Notes: generated by a model from the sequence alone, not told the origin. A DNA stretch of 64,000 nt from Intestinimonas sp. (GCA_022653075.1 JALCSB010000004.1:62001-126000); one strand, 5' to 3'. Shown: positions 50,754-58,411, counted from the first letter of the stretch. Made by a program: numbers and translations.

Positions 50754-50782
50754 ATGACAGGACACAGGTTATGTGCTATACT
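50754..50782 (+). promoter_or_regulatory. SigA-like promoter of the serine recombinase
   Basis: ATGACA (50754-50759) and TATACT (50777-50782), 17-base spacer, one mismatch from consensus in each hexamer. The recombinase starts 55 bases later. A GC-rich inverted repeat (GCCGC/GCGGC) lies in the leader. Confidence 0.65.
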
Positions 50783-50836
50783 TGCCGCGTGTAGACTAAA
50801 CTGCGGCGCATTACCGATCTAAGGAGGAAATGCGCT

Positions 50837-52504
50837 ATGCCGAGAAAATCAAAATACCTTGAACCACATTCGTCGGCCGAAAGCTGGACGGCCGGTCTTT
50901 ATATCCGCCTGTCCCGCGAAGACGGCGATAAGGAGGAAAGCGACAGTATTCAAAATCAGAAGTCTTTTCTCACTGACTTTGTCTCTCATCACCCCGACAT
51001 CAGCACTGGGGAAATATACAGTGACGACGGCTTCAGCGGCACCAATTTTGAGCGTCCGGACTTTCATCGGATGATCGCTGATATTCGCGATAAAAAGATT
51101 AACTGTGTGATCGTGAAGGATCTCTCCCGGCTGGGTCGTAACTACCGTGAGGTCGGGCGCTATACCGAGGACTTTTTCCCTTTTATGAACGTCCGGTTCA
51201 TCTCTCTAAATGATAATTTGGACAGTTTTTTAAGGCCGCAGGAAATGGAAAACGCCATGGTGCCGATCCGGAATATCATGAATGACGAATACTGCCGTGA
51301 TATTTCCAAAAAAGTCCGCAGCTCCTTGACCATTAAACGTCGGCAGGGAAAATTTATTGGTTCTTTCGCCTCGTATGGCTATAATAAGGACCCCGATGAC
51401 CACAATCGGCTGCTGGTTGATTCCGAAGCCGCGCATATTGTCATGGACATTTATCGTTGGTTTTTGGACGGGAACAGTATTATTGGCATTGCCAAGCGGC
51501 TGAATTCTCTGGGTATTCCAAACCCCAGCACCTACAAGCGCCGGAAGGGGCTTAACTACAGGCACCCGCAGCAGGATATCAACGATGGCGCCTGGCCCGA
51601 CAGTTCCGTCCGGCGCATCCTTTCCAATCGAATCTATACCGGTTCCATGGTTCAGGGAAAAACCCAGAACCGGAGCTACAAGTTCCAAAAAGCTGTTAAT
51701 GTCGCCCCGGAGAACTGGATCATCGTCCCCAGAACACACCAGGCCATCATCTCTGAAGAAACCTTCGAGAAAGTTCAATTATTGCTGTCAAAAGACATGA
51801 GAACCGCCCCTGGAAACCAGAAAGTTTACCTTTTCGCCGGCTTTCTGAAATGCGCCGATTGCGGACGCGCCATGAACCGAAAAACTCTATCCCAGCCGAA
51901 CCGGGAATACTGCTACTATATTTGCTCCACATACAAAAAAATGAATCAGGCATCCTGTTCAAAGCACACGATTCGGACAGATCGCCTAGAAAAAGCGGTC
52001 CTGGTATCCATTCAAAAACAGACGGAATTGGTCGTTGAAATGGAGGCGCTGATTTCAGAAATCAACGAACGCAGGCAGAATGCCATACAGTCCAGCGGTC
52101 TTCCGGGGTTTTTATCCTCCCAAAAGAAAGAGCTGGAACGGTTCATGTCTATGAAGCTCTCTCTGTATCCCGACTGGAAAAGTGGCGATATTTCCAAGGA
52201 TGAGTATATTCAATTAAAGGGAAGATTTGATCAGCAGCTTGCCGAATTGAAACAGAGTATTCAAAAGGCGGAAGATAAGTTAAAGTGTGAAGTAAATGAC
52301 GCCGGCGCCTCAAATCCTTTTTTTGAGGTTTTTAAAAAGCAGCGGAGTTTTGATCACTTGACACGCGAAATGCTGCTGGAGCTGGTAGACGTCATCTATG
52401 TTCATGAGGGGGGCGGTATCACGATCCGCTTTAAATTTGCCGATGAATTCAAAAAAGCCACCGAATATATTGAAGAAAACAAAAATCTTGTTCGGCCCGC
52501 TTAA
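50837..52504 (+). CDS. Large serine recombinase
   Basis: A 555-residue site-specific recombinase. Resolvase domain (about 18-165): the nucleophile is Ser26 in YIRLSREDG, with VKDLSRLGRNYREVGRY near 96 carrying catalytic Arg residues. Recombinase domain (about 175-300) with ASYGYNKDPDDHNRLLVD and SVRRILSNRIYTGSM. Zinc ribbon with C339, C342, C363 and C374, interrupted by a coiled coil (about 400-480) and a short C-terminal DNA-binding tail ending LVRPA. AAGGAGG precedes the ATG. The terminator after the stop lies just inside the right end, and the symmetric arms match a site bound by this type of enzyme. Confidence 0.96.
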   Translation: MPRKSKYLEPHSSAESWTAGLYIRLSREDGDKEESDSIQNQKSFLTDFVSHHPDISTGEIYSDDGFSGTNFERPDFHRMIADIRDKKINCVIVKDLSRLGRNYREVGRYTEDFFPFMNVRFISLNDNLDSFLRPQEMENAMVPIRNIMNDEYCRDISKKVRSSLTIKRRQGKFIGSFASYGYNKDPDDHNRLLVDSEAAHIVMDIYRWFLDGNSIIGIAKRLNSLGIPNPSTYKRRKGLNYRHPQQDINDGAWPDSSVRRILSNRIYTGSMVQGKTQNRSYKFQKAVNVAPENWIIVPRTHQAIISEETFEKVQLLLSKDMRTAPGNQKVYLFAGFLKCADCGRAMNRKTLSQPNREYCYYICSTYKKMNQASCSKHTIRTDRLEKAVLVSIQKQTELVVEMEALISEINERRQNAIQSSGLPGFLSSQKKELERFMSMKLSLYPDWKSGDISKDEYIQLKGRFDQQLAELKQSIQKAEDKLKCEVNDAGASNPFFEVFKKQRSFDHLTREMLLELVDVIYVHEGGGITIRFKFADEFKKATEYIEENKNLVRPA

Positions 52505-52542
52505 TGCCCCGCCAAGCAGCTCATAACTCGTCCCGTCACGAT

Positions 52543-52578
52543 AAAAAGCCGGTGCGGCCCTCGCCGCACCGGCTTTTT
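52543..52578. terminator. Terminator at the right end of the element
   Basis: A perfect 15-bp stem AAAAAGCCGGTGCGG (52543-52557) with CCGCACCGGCTTTTT (52564-52578), six-base loop, T and A runs both sides. It prevents recombinase transcripts from entering the 3' part of spoVAD and spoVAE. Confidence 0.9.
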
Positions 52579-52591
52579 GAACTTTGTGCAG

Positions 52592-52646
52592 GCGGTTAGT
52601 CCTATATTGACATCTTCCCCGGCCGCTTATGACACCCTGTCCGCCC
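52592..52646 (+). other. attR: right junction of the spoVAD intervening element
   Basis: Core CCCCGG at 52617-52622. Element arm to the left: TAGTCCTA (52597-52604) and CATCT (52611-52615). To the right is spoVAD coding sequence CCGCTTATGACACC. The reading frame after the core matches the frame before the left core, so excision is seamless. Confidence 0.9.
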
Positions 52647-53011
52647 ATTTTTCCGATACAGGCCGCACACCTGCCGACTACGATCTGATTGTCACCGGCG
52701 ATTTGGGAAAACTGGGACGTGAAATCGTGGTGGATTTCTTCCATCAGGATGGTGTAGACCTCTCACAAAATTATAATGACTGCGGTCTGCTGCTCTTTGA
52801 CCTGAAGGGGCAGGATGTCCACTGCGGCGGTTCCGGCTGCGGATGCTCGGCCTCTGTCCTGAACGGATATCTGCTCAACGGTGTGCGGGAAGGCCGATGG
52901 AAGCGGCTGCTGTTCTGCGCCACCGGTGCGCTTCTGTCTCCCACCTCGGTCATGCAAAAAGAGAGCATTCCGGGCATTTGCCACGCGATTGCCATAGAAG
53001 GAGGCAAATAA
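52617..53011 (+). CDS. spoVAD: Stage V sporulation protein AD, C-terminal part
   Basis: 130 residues of SpoVAD from the core onward: PAAYDTLSAHFSDTGR, PADYDLIVTGDLGKLGREIV, NYNDCGLLLFD, DVHCGGSGCGCSASVLNGYLL and the C-terminal LLFCATGALLSPTSVMQKESIPGICHAI region. It has no ribosome site or start codon of its own, and a terminator sits before it; the upstream in-frame TTG at 52577 is inside that hairpin. It can give full-length protein only after excision. The stop lies 3 bases before spoVAE, whose ribosome site GGAGG is in its last codons. Confidence 0.95.
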
Positions 53012-53014
53012 ATC

Positions 53015-53371
53015 ATGGATTATCTGCGCGCATTTCTCTGTGGCGGTATCTTGTGCATCATCGGTCAGATTCTGATCGACAAGACCAAACTGACCCCCGC
53101 CCGTATTCTGGTCTGCTATGTGGTAGCCGGCGTAATTCTAGGCGGAATTGGAATCTATCAGCCCATTGTAGACTGGGGCGGCGCCGGAGCTACGGTTCCA
53201 CTCACCGGATTTGGCTACACCCTGTCGAAAGGCGTGGCTAAAGCGGTTTCGGAGCAGGGCTTTCTCGGTATTTTTACGGGCGGTGTCATCGCCACGGCGG
53301 GTGGCATCGCGGCCGCGATTTTCTTTGGTTACGTGGTGGCCCTGTTGTTTAAGGCAAAGCCAAAAGCATAA
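53015..53371 (+). CDS. spoVAE: Stage V sporulation protein AE
   Basis: SpoVAE is a small membrane protein of the DPA uptake channel. The 118 residues have about four helices and the family pattern MDYLRAFLCGGILCIIGQIL, KLTPARILVCYVVAGVILGG, GAGATVPLTGFGYTLSKGV and GGIAAAIFFGYVVALLF. It is translationally coupled to spoVAD (GAAGGAGG at the spoVAD end). Because terminators in the element lie between it and any promoter upstream of spoVAD, its expression also should need excision unless an internal promoter exists. Confidence 0.93.
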   Translation: MDYLRAFLCGGILCIIGQILIDKTKLTPARILVCYVVAGVILGGIGIYQPIVDWGGAGATVPLTGFGYTLSKGVAKAVSEQGFLGIFTGGVIATAGGIAAAIFFGYVVALLFKAKPKA

Positions 53372-53375
53372 GAAA

Positions 53376-53413
53376 GGCGGATGTGCTGTCCAACAGCGCA
53401 CCCGCCCTCTTTT
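53376..53413 (+). terminator. Terminator after spoVAE
   Basis: Two-part stem: GGCGG (53376-53380) with CCGCC (53402-53406), TGTGCTGT (53382-53389) with ACAGCGCA (53393-53400), followed by CTCTTTT. It may also serve gatB from the other side. Confidence 0.75.
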
Positions 53414-54848
53414 ACATCTGTCCCAGTTTAGACCGTATGGCGGCATTCACCACTTTGGGGTCCGCTTTCCCCTTCAGTTTCTGCATGGTCTGCCCCATGA
53501 GAAAACCAAAAGCTTTCTCTTTTCCGGATTTAAAATCCTCAATGGATTTAGGATTGGCCGCAAAGACCTCCTCTACCGCAGTGTTCACCAGCCCTGCATC
53601 GGAAACCTGCTCCAATCCGTGTTCCTTTACATAGGCATCCACATCTCCGTCATCCATAAATACCGCGTCAAACACCTTCACCGCCGTATTACGGTTCAGC
53701 GTCCCGCCGGAAACCAATGCGATGAGCCGCGCCATGGTTTTGGGTGTGAACGTCATGTCTTTGGCCTCCATGCCCTGGGCAGAGAGCTGGCGCATAATCT
53801 GACCCATGATCCAATTGGCCACCTCTTTGGCAGGTGCGCCCAAGGCCACCGTCTCCTCAAAAAAGTCGGCCAGCGCCCTCTGTCCGGTGATCATCTCCGC
53901 ATCATAGGCAGGCAGGCTATATTCCGCCTGATAGCGAATCATTTTTTCCTCGGCCATTTCAGGAAGCTCCGCTCTCCTGCGGTCCAGATATTCCTCCGTG
54001 ATCTCGATCGGCGGAATATCCGGTTCTGGAAAATAGCGGTAATCCTGAGCATTCTCTTTGGAGCGCATGGTAAAGGTGGCATCCTTATTCTCATCCCAGC
54101 GGCGGGTCTCCTGAACCACCCTTTTTCCTTCCTCAATCAGCTCGGTCTGGCGGCGGGCCTCATACTCGATCGCCCGTGTAATCGCCTTAAAGGAGTTGAT
54201 ATTCTTCATCTCGGTGCGGGTACCAAATTCCTCCGTGCCCGCCGGACGGACGGACAGGTTTACGTCGCAACGAAGAGAGCCCTCCTGCATCTTACAGTCA
54301 GACACACCCAGATATTGAAGCGTAGAGCGCAGCTTTTCCAAATAGGCGATGACCTCCTCCGCCGATCGGAAGTCCGGCTCGGTCACAATCTCAATCAGCG
54401 GTACGCCGCAGCGGTTATAGTCGGCCCGCGTCTGGTCAATCCATGGGTCATGGACCAGCTTACCGGCGTCCTCCTCCATATGCATCTCATGAATGCGGAT
54501 GTCCTTCTCCACACCGGATTCGGTGCAGATGGGTACCGCGCCGTGCCGGGCGATGGGCAGGTAGAGCTGCGAGATCTGATACGCTTTGGGCAAATCCGGA
54601 TAGAAATAGTTTTTCCGGTCGAATTTATTATAGCGAGTAATTTCACAGTTGAGGGCAAGCCCCGTCTTCACGGCATATTCCAGGACTTTTTCATTTAGTA
54701 CCGGCAGAGTACCCGGCATACCGGTACATACCGGGCAGCAGTGGGTATTCGGCGCACCACCGAACTCCGTGGTACAGGAGCAGAAAATTTTCGTTTTGGT
54801 GGCAAGCTCCACATGGGTCTCCAGGCCGATTACCATTTCCCAAGTCAT
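53412..54848 (-). CDS. gatB: Asp/Glu-tRNA amidotransferase subunit B
   Basis: GatB binds tRNA and activates the misacylated Asp/Glu in Asp-tRNAAsn or Glu-tRNAGln. The 478 residues begin WEMVIGLETHVELATKTKIFC, with CPVCTGMPGTLPVLN near 37, KNYFYPDLPKAYQIS near 82, the RADYNRCGVPLIEIVTEPD region near 140, LRCDVNLSVR near 188 and a C-terminal YqeY-like tail domain. It overlaps the gatA stop by 4 bases. Confidence 0.97.
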   Translation of the reverse strand: MTWEMVIGLETHVELATKTKIFCSCTTEFGGAPNTHCCPVCTGMPGTLPVLNEKVLEYAVKTGLALNCEITRYNKFDRKNYFYPDLPKAYQISQLYLPIARHGAVPICTESGVEKDIRIHEMHMEEDAGKLVHDPWIDQTRADYNRCGVPLIEIVTEPDFRSAEEVIAYLEKLRSTLQYLGVSDCKMQEGSLRCDVNLSVRPAGTEEFGTRTEMKNINSFKAITRAIEYEARRQTELIEEGKRVVQETRRWDENKDATFTMRSKENAQDYRYFPEPDIPPIEITEEYLDRRRAELPEMAEEKMIRYQAEYSLPAYDAEMITGQRALADFFEETVALGAPAKEVANWIMGQIMRQLSAQGMEAKDMTFTPKTMARLIALVSGGTLNRNTAVKVFDAVFMDDGDVDAYVKEHGLEQVSDAGLVNTAVEEVFAANPKSIEDFKSGKEKAFGFLMGQTMQKLKGKADPKVVNAAIRSKLGQM

Positions 54849-56311
54849 TGTGCCGTGCCTCCTTTCGGTGCCATCTTGTGAAAGTCCGTATCCATCTGGA
54901 ACGCATGGGCGGCGTTCAGAACCTTCTGCTCGCCCAGCGCAGGGCCGATAAGCTGAGCGCCGATGGGCATGCCGTTTTGATCAAGCCCACATGGCATAGA
55001 GAGGCCGGGAAGGCCCGCCAGATTCAGCGGTACCGTGTAAATATCGGACAAATACATTTTTAGCGGATCGCTGAGACTCTCACCCAGCCGGGGAGCCGTG
55101 GTGGGGGCCACCGGTGTGAGAATCAGGTCATAGTTGGAAAACGCCTCATCATAAGCCTTCTTAATAACCGCTTTAACCTGAAGGGCCTTTTTATAGTAAG
55201 CGTCATAATAGCCGGTGGAGAGAACAAACGTCCCCAGCAGGATACGCCGTTTCACCTCCGCGCCGAAGCCCTCGGTGCGGGTCTTGTTATACAGGTCGGT
55301 CAGGTCCTCGTACCCTTCCGCCCGCCAGCCATATTTCACGCCGTCGAACCTGGACAGGTTGGAGGACGCCTCTGCGGCGGCAATAATATAGTAGGTGGGT
55401 ACCACATACTCCATGACCGGCAGTGCAAAGTGTTCTACCTGAGCGCCGCGGGCCCTCAGCACCTCGGCCACCGCCAGAACTGCCTGTGAAACCTCGGCAT
55501 CCAGCCCATCTCCAAAACAGTCGTCGGGAATACCGATCTTCATGCCCTTTACCTTGCCGTCCAACGCAGCCAGCAGGCTGCCGTAGGTCCCCCCAAGGCT
55601 GGTTCCATCCCGTTTGTCTTTGCCCGTAACCGCATCCAATACAGCGGCACAGTCGGCGGCGGTCCGGGCCAGCGGCCCCATCTGGTCCAGAGAAGACGCA
55701 TAGGCAATAAGGCCGTATCGGGATACCGTACCATAAGTGGGCTTCATGCCGGTAACGCCGCAGTAGGAGGCTGGCTGGCGAATAGAGCCGCCGGTATCGG
55801 AGCCTACGGCATACCAGCACTCCCCTGCCGCCACAGCGGCGGCAGCGCCGCCGGAAGATCCGCCGGGCACATGGTCCGTCGCCCAAGGGTTTTTAACCGG
55901 CCCATAATATGAGGTCTCGGAGGTACTGCCCATGGCAAACTCATCCATGTTGAGCTTGCCCAGTAACACATTTCCGCCCTGCTCCAGTTTTTCCACCAGA
56001 GTGGCGTCGTAGACGGGCGCAAAATCGCCCAGAATCTTAGACGCACAGGAAGTCTTGACTCCTTTGGTGCAGATATTGTCCTTGAGCGCCATGGGAACGC
56101 CGTACAGGGGCGCCGACGCGTCCTTGACCCCCTTTTGAAGTTCTTCCGCCCGTGCCATGGCCGCTTCGGCCGTTACGGTTATGAATGCGTTATTTTCCGG
56201 GTTTGCCTCTGATACCCGGTTGAGCGCCGCGCGGGTGGCCTCCGGGACAGAAACTTCGCCCTTTTTGATGGCCGCACCCAGCTCCAGCGCGGTCAATTCC
56301 ATTAATTCCAT
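54845..56311 (-). CDS. gatA: Asp/Glu-tRNA amidotransferase subunit A
   Basis: GatA is the amidase that frees ammonia from glutamine or asparagine. From the ATG at 56311 (AGGAGGAGC ahead) it has 488 residues. The amidase signature is visible: Lys in VPMALKDNICTKG near 78, MDEFAMGSTSETSYYGPVKNPW near 122, and the Ser-cisSer-Lys triad in VPGGSSGGAAAAVAAG near 148, DTGGSIRQPASYCG near 170. A long in-frame upstream extension overlaps gatC and is rejected. Confidence 0.97.
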   Translation of the reverse strand: MELMELTALELGAAIKKGEVSVPEATRAALNRVSEANPENNAFITVTAEAAMARAEELQKGVKDASAPLYGVPMALKDNICTKGVKTSCASKILGDFAPVYDATLVEKLEQGGNVLLGKLNMDEFAMGSTSETSYYGPVKNPWATDHVPGGSSGGAAAAVAAGECWYAVGSDTGGSIRQPASYCGVTGMKPTYGTVSRYGLIAYASSLDQMGPLARTAADCAAVLDAVTGKDKRDGTSLGGTYGSLLAALDGKVKGMKIGIPDDCFGDGLDAEVSQAVLAVAEVLRARGAQVEHFALPVMEYVVPTYYIIAAAEASSNLSRFDGVKYGWRAEGYEDLTDLYNKTRTEGFGAEVKRRILLGTFVLSTGYYDAYYKKALQVKAVIKKAYDEAFSNYDLILTPVAPTTAPRLGESLSDPLKMYLSDIYTVPLNLAGLPGLSMPCGLDQNGMPIGAQLIGPALGEQKVLNAAHAFQMDTDFHKMAPKGGTAQ

Positions 56312-56324
56312 CTCTGTGCTCCTC

Positions 56325-56612
56325 CTATTCCACGGTCTTGGGTACCAGAAATGCCTCTTTATCCGGCACTGGCGCATTTTTCAGCAGTTCAGCCCGGCTA
56401 TAGGAGGGTACAACCTCGTCGGCGCGAAACACATTTCTCACCGGGAATACATGGCTCATCGGCTCAATCTCGGAAGTATCCAGTCGGGCCAGCACATCCA
56501 TATAGGAAACAATCTGCTCCAGTTCCCCGGTCATCTTTGCCTTTTCCTCCTCTGGCAGCTTCAACCGGGAAAGGATGGAGACATAGTCCACCATTTCTTC
56601 TGTGATTTTCAT
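56325..56612 (-). CDS. gatC: Asp/Glu-tRNA amidotransferase subunit C
   Basis: The 95-residue GatC stabilises GatA. It shows the family pattern VDYVSILSRLKLPEEEKAKMTGELEQIVSYMDVLARLDT and the Asn/His motif EPMSHVFPVRNVFRADEV. GGAGAAAACGGAA precedes ATG 56612. gatA begins 13 bases after its stop. Confidence 0.95.
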   Translation of the reverse strand: MKITEEMVDYVSILSRLKLPEEEKAKMTGELEQIVSYMDVLARLDTSEIEPMSHVFPVRNVFRADEVVPSYSRAELLKNAPVPDKEAFLVPKTVE

Positions 56613-56640
56613 TTCCGTTTTCTCCTTTCATCCCATGAAA

Positions 56641-56701
56641 AGCGGAAGGGGGGCATCATTGGGAAACTGATTTTCACCCGGAAAGCGCCCCCGTTTTCCG
56701 C
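56641..56701 (-). terminator. Possible intercistronic hairpin between aspS and gatC
   Basis: GCGGAA (56642-56647) can pair with TTCCGC (56696-56701) and the G run after it with the C run 56688-56692, with a small bulge. On the minus strand it is followed by TTTTCATGGG. It may lower gatCAB relative to aspS; pairing is imperfect. Confidence 0.4.
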
Positions 56702-56712
56702 AGCGATCCAAG

Positions 56713-58035
56713 TTATGGCTCAAGCCGGTTGAGGTCACGGGGAAACAGCGTAGCGTAGCGCACGTTATCCAACCCGCAAAGTTTCATGGTCAGACGCTCC
56801 AACCCAATGCCAAGTCCGCCATGGGGCGGCATACCGTGCTTATGGATCATCAGATAGTGCTCAAATTCCTCCGGGTGCATCCCGCGCTGGAGCATTTTCT
56901 GAACCTGTTCCTCATAATCGTGGATTCGCTGTCCTCCCGTAGTGATCTCCATACCGCGAAACAGCAGATCAAAGGACAGCGTGTATTTGGGGTTTTGGGG
57001 ATCATCCATGGCATAGAAAGGCCGTTTTTTACTGGGGTAGTGAGTCACGAACACAAAATCGCTGTCCCACTCCTCCCTGGCGTACCGGCCAATATTGATC
57101 TCTTCCTCCGGCTCCAGGTCGTAGGGGTCCCGGATGGGGCGGCCGTACTTTTCACTGGCCAGCCGTTTGGCCTCGTCAAAACGGACGCACGGAATCTGCT
57201 TCACGCAGGGCAACACCACATTCAGACGTTTGAGGTCTGCCGCATACTCCCGGCCCAACAGCTCCATGGCGTATTGCAGATAGCCGGTTTCCACATCCAT
57301 AATATCCTCGAAGGAGTCGATAAAGCCCATCTCGAAATCCAGCGAGGTGTACTCATTCAAGTGCCGGGTGGTGGAGTGCTTCTCCGCGCGGAATACCGGA
57401 GCCACCTCAAACACCCGTTCATAGACACCCACCATAGTCTGCTTGTAGAACTGCGGCGACTGACCCAAAAACGCTTTGCGGCCAAAGTAGTCAAGGCGGA
57501 AAATATTAGACCCGCCCTCCGCGCCGGCGTGAACGATCTTTGGCGTATGGATTTCCGTAAAGCCCTCCTTTTGAAGGTACTCCCGGAACGCGCGCCCCAG
57601 TCCCTCCTGAATCTTAAAGACGGAGCGCTCCCGCAGATTGCGCAGGACAACCGGGCGCAGGCCCAGTTCCGTATCCAGATTCAGATGCAGTTTCCACTTT
57701 GAAACCGGCACCGGCATGGGCTCACTTGGCGTGGAGAGCACGTCGACCTGTTCCACCGCGATCTCCACGCCGCCAGGTGCCCTTTTTTCTTCGTGGAGCG
57801 CACCTGTTATCTCAACGGCCGCTTCCTCACAAACACCGTTCAGGTCTATCGCTTCCCCGCACACGCACTGTATCACGCCATCCCGCTTGCGCAGGGTGAG
57901 AAACGTGATACCACCCATGTCGCGGACCGCATGGATCATGCCGGTCACCTGTACGGTTTTACCGAGGTAGTCTCCCGATTTCAATTCATTCAGCTCTAAC
58001 CGGCTGCTCTTTCTGACGCCTGTCGTATATTGCAT
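56713..58035 (-). CDS. aspS: Non-discriminating aspartyl-tRNA synthetase, archaeal type
   Basis: The 440 residues are the short archaeal/AspS2 type, lacking the bacterial GAD insertion. The OB anticodon domain is N-terminal (KTVQVTGMIHAVRDMGGITFLTLRKRDG), motif 2 is FRAEKHSTTRHLNEYTSLDFEMGF, and motif 3 GIGLERLTMKLCGLDNVRYATLFPRDLNR. Grouping with gatCAB means it probably charges tRNAAsn with Asp for later amidation. The T-box leader reads AAC, supporting that role. Confidence 0.94.
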   Translation of the reverse strand: MQYTTGVRKSSRLELNELKSGDYLGKTVQVTGMIHAVRDMGGITFLTLRKRDGVIQCVCGEAIDLNGVCEEAAVEITGALHEEKRAPGGVEIAVEQVDVLSTPSEPMPVPVSKWKLHLNLDTELGLRPVVLRNLRERSVFKIQEGLGRAFREYLQKEGFTEIHTPKIVHAGAEGGSNIFRLDYFGRKAFLGQSPQFYKQTMVGVYERVFEVAPVFRAEKHSTTRHLNEYTSLDFEMGFIDSFEDIMDVETGYLQYAMELLGREYAADLKRLNVVLPCVKQIPCVRFDEAKRLASEKYGRPIRDPYDLEPEEEINIGRYAREEWDSDFVFVTHYPSKKRPFYAMDDPQNPKYTLSFDLLFRGMEITTGGQRIHDYEEQVQKMLQRGMHPEEFEHYLMIHKHGMPPHGGLGIGLERLTMKLCGLDNVRYATLFPRDLNRLEP

Positions 58036-58100
58036 TTTTCTCTCACCTTTCCATGCCCTGTCCGATCCGGCATCTTTCTCCAGACTGCGGAAAAAGGCAA

Positions 58101-58134
58101 TAAAAAAACCGAAGCTGCCTCAAAACAGCTTCGG
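58101..58134 (-). terminator. Regulated terminator of the T-box
   Basis: A 9-bp stem CCGAAGCTG/CAGCTTCGG with 8-base loop and TTTTTTTA on the minus strand, just after the antiterminator sequence. Confidence 0.92.
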
Positions 58135-58350
58135 GACGGAATCAATTAATCCGCGGTACCACCCAAGATTGCCGCATCTTCATCAACACGGCCACTCTTC
58201 TCCCCTTAACGCAGAAAATACGGGACATCCTACCCGGTGTACACCGTTCAGATATCCAGCTCCAAAGTGTTGCGCATCCCCATCCTGCCGAATCGGGTTC
58301 TCAGCCGGTGACCCGAATTCTCTAGCGGCCCTCACGGAGCGCGGTCTTTT
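58101..58350 (-). promoter_or_regulatory. T-box leader of aspS-gatCAB, Asn specifier
   Basis: The conserved T-box GGGTGGTACCGCGG is at 58151-58164. Stem I has the AGAGA bulge and GUGA loop E with lower stem GCTCC/GGAGC; the specifier position reads AAC (58269-58271), followed by ACTTTGGAGC. A separate GAAC...GTAG (stem II S-turn) lies further down and is not the specifier. The terminator (58109-58117 with 58126-58134, run of seven T on the minus strand) follows. Confidence 0.88.
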
Positions 58351-58382
58351 TCATTGCTTTTCAGCCTACATATCTTGTCTGT

Positions 58383-58411
58383 ATTATATGCATATCCCTC
58401 AAAATTGTCAA
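58383..58411 (-). promoter_or_regulatory. Consensus SigA promoter of the aspS leader
   Basis: Perfect TTGACA (58406-58411) and TATAAT (58383-58388) with 17-base spacer on the minus strand. This is the strongest promoter in the window. Confidence 0.93.

Larger units (their letters stand above)
47912..52616 (+). mobile_element. 4,705-bp excisable intervening element inside spoVAD
   Basis: The element runs from one CCCCGG core (47912) to just before the second (52617). Contents: a 291-base leader, a chemotaxis receptor gene, a 21-bp hairpin, an 88-residue small protein, a large serine recombinase and a terminator. All genes are co-directional with spoVAD. Exact removal restores GCC-ATG-GCC-CCG-GCC-GCT-TAT (A-M-A-P-A-A-Y) and a 338-residue SpoVAD. 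The arms combine into a dyad-symmetric attP. Known parallels are skin in sigK and other recombinase-bearing insertions in sporulation genes; I recall none in spoVAD. Confidence 0.92.

Noticed and set aside
53211-54698. 495-residue plus-strand ORF over gatB
   Set aside because: Shadow of gatB; the translation has no recognisable motif and overlaps spoVAE and its terminator.
58220-58245. GAAC in the aspS leader as a two-codon (Glu/Asn) specifier
   Set aside because: It lies in a stem GGATATC/GATGTCC with the GAA...GTAG S-turn of stem II. The specifier position by stem I pairing is the AAC at 58269-58271.
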